64,000 nt of DNA from assembly GCA_040755755.1 (NCBI GenBank), contig JBFLZW010000002.1:62001-126000 (forward strand), given 5' to 3'. Within the stretch, counting starts at the first letter, position 1, and every line of letters begins with the position of its first letter. The notes below the pieces were generated by a model. The model did no database searches and was not told the origin of the DNA. It saw only the letters and a list, made by a program, of their open reading frames with translations. Made by a program: the position numbers and the translations under genes. Below are positions 42,590 through 50,832 of this stretch, in pieces. The stretch is from a bacterium. Its GTDB lineage: Bacteria; SZUA-182; DTGQ01.

Positions 42590-42976
42590 ATGCAGGTAGT
42601 TACTGCCGCGGTTATTGAAAAAGGTGGTAAGCTCCTGATTGCTCGAAGGAGGAAAGGGGACCACCTGGAAAATAAGTGGGAATTTCCTGGAGGCAAATTA
42701 GAGCGGGGAGAAACTCCGGAGCAATGCCTGAGAAGAGAGCTGTTCGAAGAGTTTGGCATTGAGACGAGGATCGGAGACTTTATCTGCTCAAGCAGATTTG
42801 TGTACAGCCACATCTCCATCGAGTTATTGGCTTACCGGGCAGAGCATCTCTCCGGAGAGTTTACCGTGCATGAACATGAAGAAATACGATGGGTATGGCC
42901 ACGCGAACTTGAAGCTTATGATTTTGCCGATGCGGATATTCCTATCGTTAAGAAATTGGTGCAGGGTTGCCCATAG
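42590..42976 (+). CDS. MutT/Nudix hydrolase (8-oxo-dGTPase-like)
   Basis: A 128-residue protein with a complete Nudix box, GGKLERGETPEQCLRRELFEEFGI (G-x5-E-x7-R-E-x2-E-E-x-G), and the N-terminal VVTAAVIEKGGKLLIARR strand of MutT. It hydrolyses nucleoside diphosphates linked to another group, commonly 8-oxo-dGTP. The C-terminal W-P-x-E-L-x-x-Y-D-F pattern also fits MutT. Alone on the plus strand between two other short genes. Confidence 0.9.
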   Translation: MQVVTAAVIEKGGKLLIARRRKGDHLENKWEFPGGKLERGETPEQCLRRELFEEFGIETRIGDFICSSRFVYSHISIELLAYRAEHLSGEFTVHEHEEIRWVWPRELEAYDFADADIPIVKKLVQGCP

Positions 42977-43096
42977 GGTGCGGATGGATATTGAGCGGTA
43001 TGATTTCAAGGATAGGCGATTATACTGCAAAATTCCTTTATTCATATTCCTGGCATTGGAGAAATAACTGAAAGAAATCTGTGGACAAAGGGTCTC

Positions 43097-43756
43097 ATGA
43101 CCTGGGATGACTTTTTGGATAACCGGCATGGGAGCGGCTTTGGGATTCAGAAAAGAGAGGCAATTTCGAAATACCCGCTCCTCTCCAAAGAGGCTCTTTC
43201 CTCTCGAGATTACCGTTTTTTTGAGGATTGCTTCCCCAATAAGGAAAAGTGGCGGTTATTCGATGAATTTAAAGGTCATGTGGCCTACCTGGACATTGAA
43301 ACCACAGGTTTATCCCCCTGGGAGGGCTCCATAACCGTCATAGGTTTGTACGATGGAGAACAAGCGAAAACCTTCGTTCAGGGAGACAATCTTCAGGCGT
43401 TTACTGATGAAATAGAACGATACAAAATGATAGTCACCTTTAATGGGGCGCGGTTTGATATACCATTTATCAAACAATCCCTCAACGCGCGACTGGACCA
43501 GATCAATATTGATCTCATGTACCCTTTAAAGCGGCTTGGCTATTCAGGAGGCTTAAAAGCAATTGAGCAAACGCTTGGCATCTTTCGCCCGATTGAGATT
43601 GGAAATATAGATGGTCTTGAGGCTGTGAGGCTTTGGTTTGAATATCACAGAAAGGGTAATCAAAGAGCACTGGAAAGGCTCATAAAATATAATCTTGAGG
43701 ATACAAGAAACCTCAAGGGGTTAATGGAACTGGTTTACGAGAGGCTCAAAGAGTGA
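43097..43756 (+). CDS. YprB-like ribonuclease H-fold (DEDD) protein
   Basis: A 219-residue protein with a DEDD exonuclease core: YLDIETTGLS near residue 62, VTFNGARFDIPFI near residue 120 and LIKYNLEDTRNL near residue 201, giving the acidic residues. Members of the YprB ribonuclease-H-like group are predicted 3' exonucleases. The start used is an ATG with no strong ribosome binding site. It could be an RNA or DNA exonuclease; no partner gene is visible. Confidence 0.8.
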   Translation: MTWDDFLDNRHGSGFGIQKREAISKYPLLSKEALSSRDYRFFEDCFPNKEKWRLFDEFKGHVAYLDIETTGLSPWEGSITVIGLYDGEQAKTFVQGDNLQAFTDEIERYKMIVTFNGARFDIPFIKQSLNARLDQINIDLMYPLKRLGYSGGLKAIEQTLGIFRPIEIGNIDGLEAVRLWFEYHRKGNQRALERLIKYNLEDTRNLKGLMELVYERLKE

Positions 43757-43971
43757 ACCTTTCCATTTCTTTAATCCTTTGTAAGATGAGCAGGTATGGA
43801 AGCATGGGTTTGAGCGATAGAGAATATAAGCGCTCTTTTTTGATTTATGGGAGACGATGGAGCGTCAGCGGAAAGAGTGCGCCAGACTCAGAGGAGAGAA
43901 TGTTGAGCTTGATCATTGCTTAAGTCAGCATATTACATTATAATTTAAAGATAACAAATGTTTTAACAGGT
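43757..43971. other. Intergenic, no gene identified
   Basis: About 215 bp between the YprB-like gene and the inverted-repeat element. A short frame starting ATGAGCAGGTATGGAAGC codes about 45 residues without a known domain; it is not called. Confidence 0.35.
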
Positions 43972-44136
43972 TTCGTTACCGGACACTTTTTTCAATTCCT
44001 GTAATCAACCGCGAATGCACACGAATAGACGCTAATAAATTCTTTTGATTTGCATTCATTATTGAGTCCTCTTTGTTCAGTTCGCGTTCATTCGCGTTCA
44101 TTTGCGGTTGTTACCTCAAAAGTGTCCGGTAGCGAA
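43972..44136. mobile_element. 165-bp inverted-repeat element (MITE-like)
   Basis: Ends TTCGTTACCGGACACTTTT (43972-43990) and AAAAGTGTCCGGTAGCGAA (44118-44136) are inverted repeats with 18 of 19 matches. A second imperfect pair inside (CGCGAATGCACACGAAT and ATTCGCGTTCATTTGCGG) completes a nested hairpin. TAACAG occurs next to both ends, a possible but asymmetric target duplication. It contains no gene. It separates the YprB-like gene from the MNT/HEPN pair. Confidence 0.65.
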
Positions 44137-44207
44137 TAACAGATATTTAATGCCGATAACCAGATTACCGAGTATCGGTATATGACATCTATTTCGCAAG
44201 GCAAGAA

Positions 44208-44585
44208 ATGAAGGCTACAGCTATTAAAGAGCAAAGAACAGGGGCATTGATTCCTTCGGAAACGATTTCTGCTGTTATCCGGGCTATCGCTGAGAGCTTC
44301 TCCCCCCAGAAAATTATTCTCTTTGGCTCATATGCATCAGGGCATCCAACACCAGACAGTGATCTTGATCTTTTGGTCATTATGGAGAGTGACCTGCCGC
44401 GACACAAACGGGCTGTCCCGATTCGGCGGCTTTTTCGTCCGACTCCCTGCGCCATGGATATCCTGGTTTATACGCCGCAGGAGGCGGAATACTGGAATGG
44501 GGTAGCTAACCACATTATTACCGAGGTATTCGAAACGGGAAAGGTTGTGTATGAAAGACCAAACAATGAGAGATCGAAACCGTGA
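44208..44585 (+). CDS. MNT-type nucleotidyltransferase (MntA-like)
   Basis: A 125-residue minimal nucleotidyltransferase with ILFGSYASGHPTPDSDLDLL (GS-x10-D-x-D) near residue 44 and a C-terminal DILVYTPQEAEYW segment. Such proteins pair with HEPN toxins or act as tRNA/protein nucleotidyltransferases. It overlaps the HEPN gene that follows, which is disabled by a frameshift, so the pair may be inactive. Confidence 0.85.
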   Translation: MKATAIKEQRTGALIPSETISAVIRAIAESFSPQKIILFGSYASGHPTPDSDLDLLVIMESDLPRHKRAVPIRRLFRPTPCAMDILVYTPQEAEYWNGVANHIITEVFETGKVVYERPNNERSKP

Positions 44586-44974
44586 GTTGGCCCTGCAATG
44601 GCTGAAAAAGGCAGATCACGACCTGATCACGGCCAGACAAACCCTTGCACTGCCGGATGGCCCGACCGATACTCCCTGCTTTCATGCCCAGCAGGCTGTG
44701 GAAAAAGCATTAAAGGGCTATACTGACTTTTCATCAGATTGCTTTCCCCAAGATTCATGACCTGATGAGGCTCATAGATATGGTAATCCCCTCATTGCCA
44801 GCTTTGGAAGGTTGCCGAGAGTCACTGGCTGAATTGTCGGAGTATGCAGTAGAGATCCGTTATCCAGGAGATTGGTTTGAACCCTTACGGAGTGAAGCAG
44901 AAAAAGCTTTTGCAGTTGCTGAGCAGGTTGTGAATATGGCCAGGGAGTATATGGCAGATAAAATGCAAAAATGA
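44551..44974 (+). pseudogene. HEPN-domain gene split by a frameshift
   Basis: The first frame codes MKDQTMRDRNRELALQWLKK through FHAQQAVEKALKG, the standard first half of a HEPN protein with the A-x-x-A-x-E-K-A-L-K motif, then runs to a false stop at 44758-44760. One extra base near 44718-44722 shifts the frame. The continuation TFHQIAFPKIHDLMRLIDMV... to the stop at 44974 is the expected second half. Start may be ATG 44551 or 44566. The whole protein would be about 140 residues. A sequencing error is also possible. Confidence 0.7.
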
Positions 44975-45001
44975 ACCTGGCTCAACTCAACACCTGCGGG
45001 G

Positions 45002-45574
45002 TTAAGCCCGTGAAATATAGCGTACATCCCGGGTATCAATCTTGATCCTTTCCCCTTCTTTCATATAACTTGGCACCTGGAGCGTCAGGCCGGTCTCGGT
45101 CCGGGCCGTTTTGCTCTGGGCTTGAGCCGTCGCTCCCTTGATCACCGGATCGCATTCGACGATGGTTTGCTCCACAACCTGGGGGAGATCGACATTGACC
45201 ACATTCCCCTTATAGATATGCAGGATAACATCCAGGCCATCCATCAGAAACAGTTTCCGGTCCCCGATAGTTTCCTCCGACAGGCTCACCTGATCATAGG
45301 TTTCCTTATCCATAAAGACAAAATCTCTCCCGTCGGCATAGAGAAACTGGCCGCTTCGTCGCTCGAAATCGGGCTGCTCTACCTTGTCACCCCCCCGGAA
45401 GGATTTGTCGAATACCTGCCCGGTGAGTAAATTCCTGCACTTGACCTTGACAAACATATTTGCCCCGCGTGCCGAAGGGGTCTGAAAAGCCAGATCAAGG
45501 ACTTCAAAGGGAGCATCATCTATCTGGAAAATTTCACCTCGCTTCAGGTCATTTACCACTATTACACCCGCCAT
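45002..45574 (-). CDS. Elongation factor P-like protein (EfpL/YeiP-type)
   Basis: A 190-residue three-domain EF-P fold: N-terminal KOW-like domain, two OB-like domains and the conserved ending IDTRDVRYISRA. EF-P relieves ribosome stalling at proline stretches through a modified lysine or arginine at a loop tip. Here the loop reads QTPSARGANMF with arginine at the tip, as in EfpL/YeiP (SPTARGA), and not the PGKG of common EF-P. It could also be the sole EF-P of the organism. It is transcribed divergently from the AAA ATPase gene. Confidence 0.85.
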   Translation of the reverse strand: MAGVIVVNDLKRGEIFQIDDAPFEVLDLAFQTPSARGANMFVKVKCRNLLTGQVFDKSFRGGDKVEQPDFERRSGQFLYADGRDFVFMDKETYDQVSLSEETIGDRKLFLMDGLDVILHIYKGNVVNVDLPQVVEQTIVECDPVIKGATAQAQSKTARTETGLTLQVPSYMKEGERIKIDTRDVRYISRA

Positions 45575-45800
45575 CCTTCTTTCTCCTCCTTATATCATGT
45601 GGCTACCCTTGGTAATCGTAAATTTACAGAGTTTTTTCTTCGGAGTATACTGGTATCCTGACCTTCCGTCAAGAGGTTGGTTGTCGCCAATAAATTTGTT
45701 TCCGTTTGACCTGCAAAGTATGGTATTCTACGAGCATTAGGTTATCCAAGGGCCTATTAATGTTACTGGATTCTAGCCTGAAGCTTATGGAGATCGAATT

Positions 45801-46955
45801 ATGATTGTCTCTCGCCTTATCCTCAAGAATTGGCGTAACTTCCAATCAGTAGACGTCCAATTGGGCGATCGGGTTTTTTTGGTTGGCCCGAATGCATCGG
45901 GCAAATCGAACCTGCTCGATGTGTTCCGCTTTCTGCGAGATATTGCTACCAGGCAGGGAGGAGGTTTGCAGAAGGCAGTCAAGGACCGGGGTGGAATATC
46001 TAAGATACGCTGCCTGGCTGCTCGGAGATTCCCGAATATTGAAATTGAAATCCACCTGGCTGAAGCTGCCGGTAAGGGGCCACTTTGGAAGTACGGCATT
46101 GGGATTACCCAGGAAACCAGTGGCTACCGCCAGCCAATTCTGGCCTACGAGCGGGTATGGGAGCGGCAGGAAGGCGACTTGCTCATCCGCCCGGATAATC
46201 AGGATAGAAAAGACAAGGTGCGGCTGACTCAGACACACCTGGAGCAAATTAATGCTAATAAGTGCTTTAGAGGCATCGCTGAATTCTTTGAATCCGTTCT
46301 CTATCTGCATCTTGTGCCTCAACTGCTCCGCCACCCTGAAGCTTTCTCAGGGCCTGGCATTTCAGGAGACCCCTTTGGCCGGAGTTTTTTGGAACGTGTT
46401 GCCTTAATGCCTTCCAAATCCCGTACTTCACGTTTAAAGAAGATTGAGGAGGCTCTCCGCGTTGCAGTTCCACAACTAAAGCAGCTTACCTTTCAAAAAG
46501 ATGAGCTCGGCATCCCGCATCTTGAGGCAATTTATGAACATTGGAGGCCCAAGGGGGCCAAGCAGCGTGAAGATCTTTTCTCCGATGGTACCTTGCGACT
46601 GATCGGCATGCTTTGGTCACTTCTTGAGGGAGATTCATTATTGCTGCTTGAGGAACCGGAGCTATCGTTAAACTCCGGTATTGTCAGCAAACTGCCCGGC
46701 CTGATGGCTAAACTGCACAGGGCAAAAAAAAGGCAGATTATTCTCAGTACTCACAGCGCTGATCTGCTTTCGGACAAGGGCATAGGCGGTGAAGAGGTTC
46801 TTCTCTTAACTCCTGACCCGGAAGGCACAAAGGTTGAAGAGGCATCCTCTATTCAGGAGATAAAGGACCTGCTTGAAGGAGGATTGAGCATAGCCGAGGC
46901 AGCCCTGCCTCGAACAGTACCCCGGGGAATAATTCAACTGGAGCTTTTTAAATGA
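45801..46955 (+). CDS. AAA family ATPase (AAA_21/OLD-like), likely part of a defence pair
   Basis: A 384-residue ABC/SMC-type ATPase. Walker A GPNASGKSN is at residues 32-40, signature-like LFSDGTLRLIGML near residue 262, Walker B SLLLLEEPELSL near residue 283 and a D/H-loop LSTHSADLL near residue 317. It resembles the ATPase subunits of ATPase-nuclease defence modules (PARIS, OLD and related). It starts after a 226-bp divergent gap and overlaps the next gene by 4 bp (ATGA), so the two are coupled. A defence role is inferred from architecture only. Confidence 0.82.
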   Translation: MIVSRLILKNWRNFQSVDVQLGDRVFLVGPNASGKSNLLDVFRFLRDIATRQGGGLQKAVKDRGGISKIRCLAARRFPNIEIEIHLAEAAGKGPLWKYGIGITQETSGYRQPILAYERVWERQEGDLLIRPDNQDRKDKVRLTQTHLEQINANKCFRGIAEFFESVLYLHLVPQLLRHPEAFSGPGISGDPFGRSFLERVALMPSKSRTSRLKKIEEALRVAVPQLKQLTFQKDELGIPHLEAIYEHWRPKGAKQREDLFSDGTLRLIGMLWSLLEGDSLLLLEEPELSLNSGIVSKLPGLMAKLHRAKKRQIILSTHSADLLSDKGIGGEEVLLLTPDPEGTKVEEASSIQEIKDLLEGGLSIAEAALPRTVPRGIIQLELFK

Positions 46956-47560
46956 CAGTACCCATCTCCATCGACATTGCCGTCGAAGATTCACTCAGCG
47001 AGGCGGTTTTACGAAAAGTCATTGATCAATCAGGACGGCATTGGCAGGTTGGTACCTGCCACCAGAGGGGTGGCTTTGGCTATTTGAAGCAAAAAATAGA
47101 AGGATTTAACTCTGCCGCCAAAGGGAAACCTTTTTTGGTGCTCACAGACCTTGACAGGGCAGATTGCCCGATTGCACTCATTCAGGAATGGCTGACGGTT
47201 CCCAGACATCCTGACCTGCTGTTTCGAGTGGCAGTAAGGGAGGTTGAATCATGGCTTCTGGCCGACCGCACCGGGTTAGCTCAATTCCTTGGCATACAGG
47301 AATCGCTGGTGCCGGGTGATCCTGATACGATTCCGGACCCAAAACAGTGCTTGATTAGCCTCGCAAGAAAGTCGCGATATCGGGCTTTGCGTTCGGATAT
47401 CGTTCCATTACCCGGAAGTACCGCAAAACAGGGTCGAAATTACAATGGGTGACTAATCTCATTTGTCCAAAAATCCTGGGACCATTGGATAGCCATGCAT
47501 CACTCACCCAGTCTGTACCGTACAGTAAACGCCATTGCTCAATTTCAACTAAACCAGTAA
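46952..47560 (+). CDS. Toprim-like/DUF4276-type partner of the AAA ATPase, interrupted by an in-frame UGA
   Basis: The frame opens with VPISIDIAVEDSLSEAVL (acidic residue), has LVLTDLDRADC (D-x-D) near residue 61, and VAVREVESWLLADRTGLAQF near residue 95. This fits Toprim-like or DUF4276/RloB-type nuclease partners. Reading reaches GRNYNG then TGA at 47450-47452. Without any shift the same frame continues LISFVQKSWDHWIAMHHSPS and on to LYRTVNAIAQFQLNQ, ending at TAA 47558-47560. That continuation is the normal C-terminus of this family (YN-x-x-L-x-x-FV ... SPSL-x-R). The UGA is thus either a nonsense mutation or selenocysteine; no clear SECIS hairpin follows. The active motifs are upstream of it. 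Confidence 0.65.
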
Positions 47561-47871
47561 AATTCATCCTGTCTTCTTCAGTGGCATGACAATTGCTATT
47601 TTATACTGCATGAGGTGAATTTTTCTTTCCCATTACCGTGCCCTTAAGGTCGCAGAAAAAAATTTTTGCGTAATCATGCCGGTCAAGTGAAGAAAATTCC
47701 CAAGTGGATTGATTCTCAGGACGAAATCATTTATAGTAGGGTTACTTTTTTATGCCCTGTGCAACTCTGCTCTTTGCCAGTACATTTTATACTCCACGAG
47801 AAACAGACTTCATCTCGAATAATACTTGAAATGATTTAATATGGACGATAGTAAGAGGAGATTCATTTCTT
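47561..47871. other. Intergenic, no gene identified
   Basis: About 310 bp between the AAA/Toprim-like pair and the transglycosylase gene. No RNA motif, repeat or convincing promoter found; only a GAGGAG ribosome binding site just before the next ATG. Confidence 0.4.
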
Positions 47872-49761
47872 ATGAAAGTGAAGTTGAATTATGTTGTGCT
47901 CACCTGCCTTATTCCTTTCCTGTGTACGGCTATAATCGGATGTTCCCAGGCATTGCTGCCGACAGCGGGAAACCATTCCTCTCAGGAAGCTGACACTTCC
48001 CAGGGCGAAGAATTTTTCGAAGAAAATAAGGAAAATCATTCTCAAAAAAAATTTTCTCCCTCACGCAGTCAGGAGGAGAATCATGCCCTGGCTGAAAAAC
48101 AAATAAAAAGCTCGACCGCTTTTCAGCCCCCGGATGTGCGGGAGTCTGATCTCCAGGCAACGGATATCAACCCGGACGATCAAGCTGAAGCTCAAGAAGA
48201 AATCGATTCTTCAGAGGATTATCAGGATGCGGAGTCAGAAAATGGTGACGAAACACCCCTGGAAGAGGATGTCGAGGAAAGCTCCCCGCAGGAGAAGCTG
48301 GATGCTGCTCTTCAGCTCTGTCAGGAAGCTCAGAAGCAGTGGGAGGGAGGCAATTCGGACGGGGCTATGGAGAGTCTGGATAGTGCCTATGAGTTGCTGA
48401 CGTCCGTTGATCCTGATAATGATGCTGACCTGTTGCAGCAAAAGGATGATATCCGGTTTCTGATTTCCAAACGGACGGTGGAGATATACGCCTCCCGGCA
48501 AAATGTGGTCAATGGGACACACCGTGAAATCCCCCTGGCCATGAACGAGCATGTAAAAAGAGAAGTCAATTCCTTTCTGGGAATCGAGAGAGAACACTTT
48601 CTGGAGGCTTTCAGCCGCTCCGGGCTCTATCGCCCCATGATTGTCAAGGAACTGAGTGATGCCGGTCTTCCAACCAAGCTTTCCTGGCTGCCGCTTATTG
48701 AAAGCTACTTTAAAGAAAAAGCCTTCTCCCGGGCCCGTGCTCTGGGTTTATGGCAATTCATTCCTTCAACCGGCTGCAAGTTCGGCCTCAAGAGGGATAA
48801 ATGGGTCGATGAGAGAATGGATCCGCAAAAATCAACCCGGGCGGCCATTGAATATCTCAGGCAACTGCATCAGATGTTTGGCGACTGGACTACGGTCCTG
48901 GCCGCTTATAACTGCGGAGAAGGGACGGTCATGCGGGTAATCCGCAATCAACATATTAATTACCTGGATAACTTCTGGGACCTTTATGATCGCCTCCCCC
49001 AGGAAACCGCCCGCTATGTTCCCCGGTTCCTGGCTGCCATTCAGATCATCGAAGATCCTAACCGGTTCGGTATCGATTTAGACCCGCCACTTCCCCCCCT
49101 TGAATACGAAACAATCACCGTAAAGCGGCAGATCCCCCTGAAAGGCCTGGCCGAGAAACTGGGGATCGGCGAAAAATTATTGACTGACCTGAACCCTGAG
49201 CTCCGCTATCAGATAACGCCAGACTACGAGTACCGGTTGAAGATTCCCCTGAATACCAGAGAACAAGTCCTCGCCTGCCTGGAGTCGATTCCTGAAACCC
49301 CTCCGCCGGAACCTGAAGATACGCAGATTGAGCGAATCAAGCAAAAAGCCAAGAATACTCTGGCAAAAACTAAACCAAAGCCCGCACCTGAGGCAATTAC
49401 CGTCCGGCTGAGGAAGGGAGACACCCTCAATAAATTAGCCCGGAAGTACGGGACCACGGTCAAAGCAATTGCGGCAGCTAACCGCATCAAGAGCACCAAG
49501 CGGCTTAAGGCTGGCCAGCAGCTTCGCATTCCACTCAAGCCTGACAAGGTACTCTCTCAAAATAATTCCTCTCCTGCTCAGAAAGGGAAGAAGAAGGCTG
49601 ATGTCAGTCGATACCAGGTCTACTTGGTTAAAAAAGGAGACTACCCAGCAAAGATAGCCAAAAACCATAATCTGGATTTGGCTGAATTTTTAAAGCTCAA
49701 TAAGCTTTCTTCCAGGAGCACCATTCGCCCTGGTCAGCGTGTCCTGGTTAAGATTGATTAG
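47872..49761 (+). CDS. MltD-like membrane-bound lytic transglycosylase with two LysM domains
   Basis: A 629-residue lipoprotein: lipobox IIGC near residue 23, an acidic low-complexity linker (about 40-145), then the SLT catalytic domain from about 250. The catalytic glutamate is in LPLIESYF, followed by ARALGLWQFIPSTG and VLAAYNCGEGTV. Two LysM domains follow near 505-555 (ITVRLRKGDTLNKLARKYGT) and 575-627. It cleaves peptidoglycan between MurNAc and GlcNAc with formation of 1,6-anhydro-MurNAc. The N-terminal acidic insertion is unusually long for MltD. Confidence 0.9.
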   Translation: MKVKLNYVVLTCLIPFLCTAIIGCSQALLPTAGNHSSQEADTSQGEEFFEENKENHSQKKFSPSRSQEENHALAEKQIKSSTAFQPPDVRESDLQATDINPDDQAEAQEEIDSSEDYQDAESENGDETPLEEDVEESSPQEKLDAALQLCQEAQKQWEGGNSDGAMESLDSAYELLTSVDPDNDADLLQQKDDIRFLISKRTVEIYASRQNVVNGTHREIPLAMNEHVKREVNSFLGIEREHFLEAFSRSGLYRPMIVKELSDAGLPTKLSWLPLIESYFKEKAFSRARALGLWQFIPSTGCKFGLKRDKWVDERMDPQKSTRAAIEYLRQLHQMFGDWTTVLAAYNCGEGTVMRVIRNQHINYLDNFWDLYDRLPQETARYVPRFLAAIQIIEDPNRFGIDLDPPLPPLEYETITVKRQIPLKGLAEKLGIGEKLLTDLNPELRYQITPDYEYRLKIPLNTREQVLACLESIPETPPPEPEDTQIERIKQKAKNTLAKTKPKPAPEAITVRLRKGDTLNKLARKYGTTVKAIAAANRIKSTKRLKAGQQLRIPLKPDKVLSQNNSSPAQKGKKKADVSRYQVYLVKKGDYPAKIAKNHNLDLAEFLKLNKLSSRSTIRPGQRVLVKID

Positions 49762-49895
49762 TGGCTTCACTGCTCTCCTCCCCCCTTGAAGGGGGAGGCT
49801 GGGTGGGGGTGATGGTTATTTTCACCTTCCTCATTGATAAAAGGGAAATGGACAATTATCTTTACTGATAACTGAAGACTGATAGCTTCTTTTCA

Positions 49896-50279
49896 TCAGT
49901 GCCTTTTGGCATCCTCAAAATACTGCGCATAAGCGCTGTCTGACTCCCATACCCGAACCGAAGATACCCGAGCCGATGATCCCTGGAGCTCCTCGCTGGC
50001 CTGCTCGAATATATATTTGGCAATGTTTTCCGAGGAAGGATTATGCTCCTCGAAGGGAGGCAGGGTATTTAAGTTTGTGTGATCAAGGGTCTGCAGGATA
50101 TCGTGCAGACACTTTTTCAGATGCTTAAAATCCAGGGCCAGCCCCACCTCGTTGACCTGTTCCGCGGTGACATAGAGCTGAACCCTCCAGTTATGCCCGT
50201 GCAGTGATTCGCATTTTCCCCTGTAGCCCCGCAACTGATGGGCTGCTGCAAAGCTTGCACTGACCATGAGTTTATACAT
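49896..50279 (-). CDS. queD: 6-carboxytetrahydropterin synthase (QueD/PTPS family)
   Basis: About 127 residues from ATG 50279 (GGAGGAGAGC upstream); the frame opens four codons earlier. Conserved zinc and catalytic residues are visible: FAAAHQLRGYRGKCESLHGHNW (catalytic Cys, two zinc histidines) and LDHTNLN near residue 68. It makes 6-carboxy-tetrahydropterin in queuosine synthesis. E-x-x-P in the middle and the ending VWESDSAYAQY fit the family. No other queuosine gene is nearby. Confidence 0.9.
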   Translation of the reverse strand: MYKLMVSASFAAAHQLRGYRGKCESLHGHNWRVQLYVTAEQVNEVGLALDFKHLKKCLHDILQTLDHTNLNTLPPFEEHNPSSENIAKYIFEQASEELQGSSARVSSVRVWESDSAYAQYFEDAKRH

Positions 50280-50535
50280 GCTCTCCTCCATCCGGTTGGT
50301 GATTCAATTGCTTCCTATTTTGAATATTGCCGAATGTGCATCTTTCGTTTTGAGCTATTTTATTTTAAAATGTCATTAGCTGAGCGCTATGCACCATAAT
50401 AAATCCTTCACCCCAACCCTCGCCCCTCATGGGCACATGGCTATCCCTCCAAGGCTAACGGTACGCCTCTCGGCGATGCTTTACCCGACATTCTCTTTGA
50501 CCCTCCAATCTTGCGGGCACCAACAGGTCTAGGGA
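50280..50535. other. Intergenic, no gene identified
   Basis: About 250 bp without a gene between queD and the second copy of the 275-bp element. It includes AT-rich sequence then a GC-richer stretch; nothing recognised. Confidence 0.35.
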
Positions 50536-50810
50536 GAATGGCACTTACATAAGAATTAGTAATTCTCCCGCAGAGACGCTGAGACGCAGAGGATATCATT
50601 GAAAAGTAAAAGTAAAACAAGTTCCTCCTTGTGCCTTTTTACTTTTTGCTTGCTTCCAGGCCGTTGACACATCGATATATCCCGACTTTCATCAGGACCT
50701 TGCCGGATTGGTTGTTCTCTGCGTCTCTGCGTCTCTGCGGGAGATATTTTTTTCCCTGTGTGCTTTGTGTCCTCTCTATATTATAAGCTTGGCTTATGTA
50801 AGTGCCATTC
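50536..50810. mobile_element. 275-bp MITE-like element, copy 2 (inverted relative to copy 1)
   Basis: Begins GAATGGCACTTACATAAG (50536-50553) and ends CTTATGTAAGTGCCATTC (50793-50810). The internal sequence is the reverse complement of the copy at 41426-41700 with few differences, exactly 275 bp. The 10-bp flanks GGTCTAGGGA and GGTCTAAGCC share seven bases, so the target duplication has decayed or one end moved. It lies 22 bp from the ispG stop. Confidence 0.85.
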
Positions 50811-50832
50811 GGTCTAAGCCGTTTATAGTATA

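Noticed and set aside
46952-47452. Toprim-like gene as a complete protein ending at the UGA
   Set aside because: Same-frame continuation matches the expected C-terminus, so the annotated end is extended to 47560 with the UGA flagged.
37195-47560. Prophage or integrative element
   Set aside because: No integrase, tRNA attachment site, or phage structural gene found; only miniature elements.
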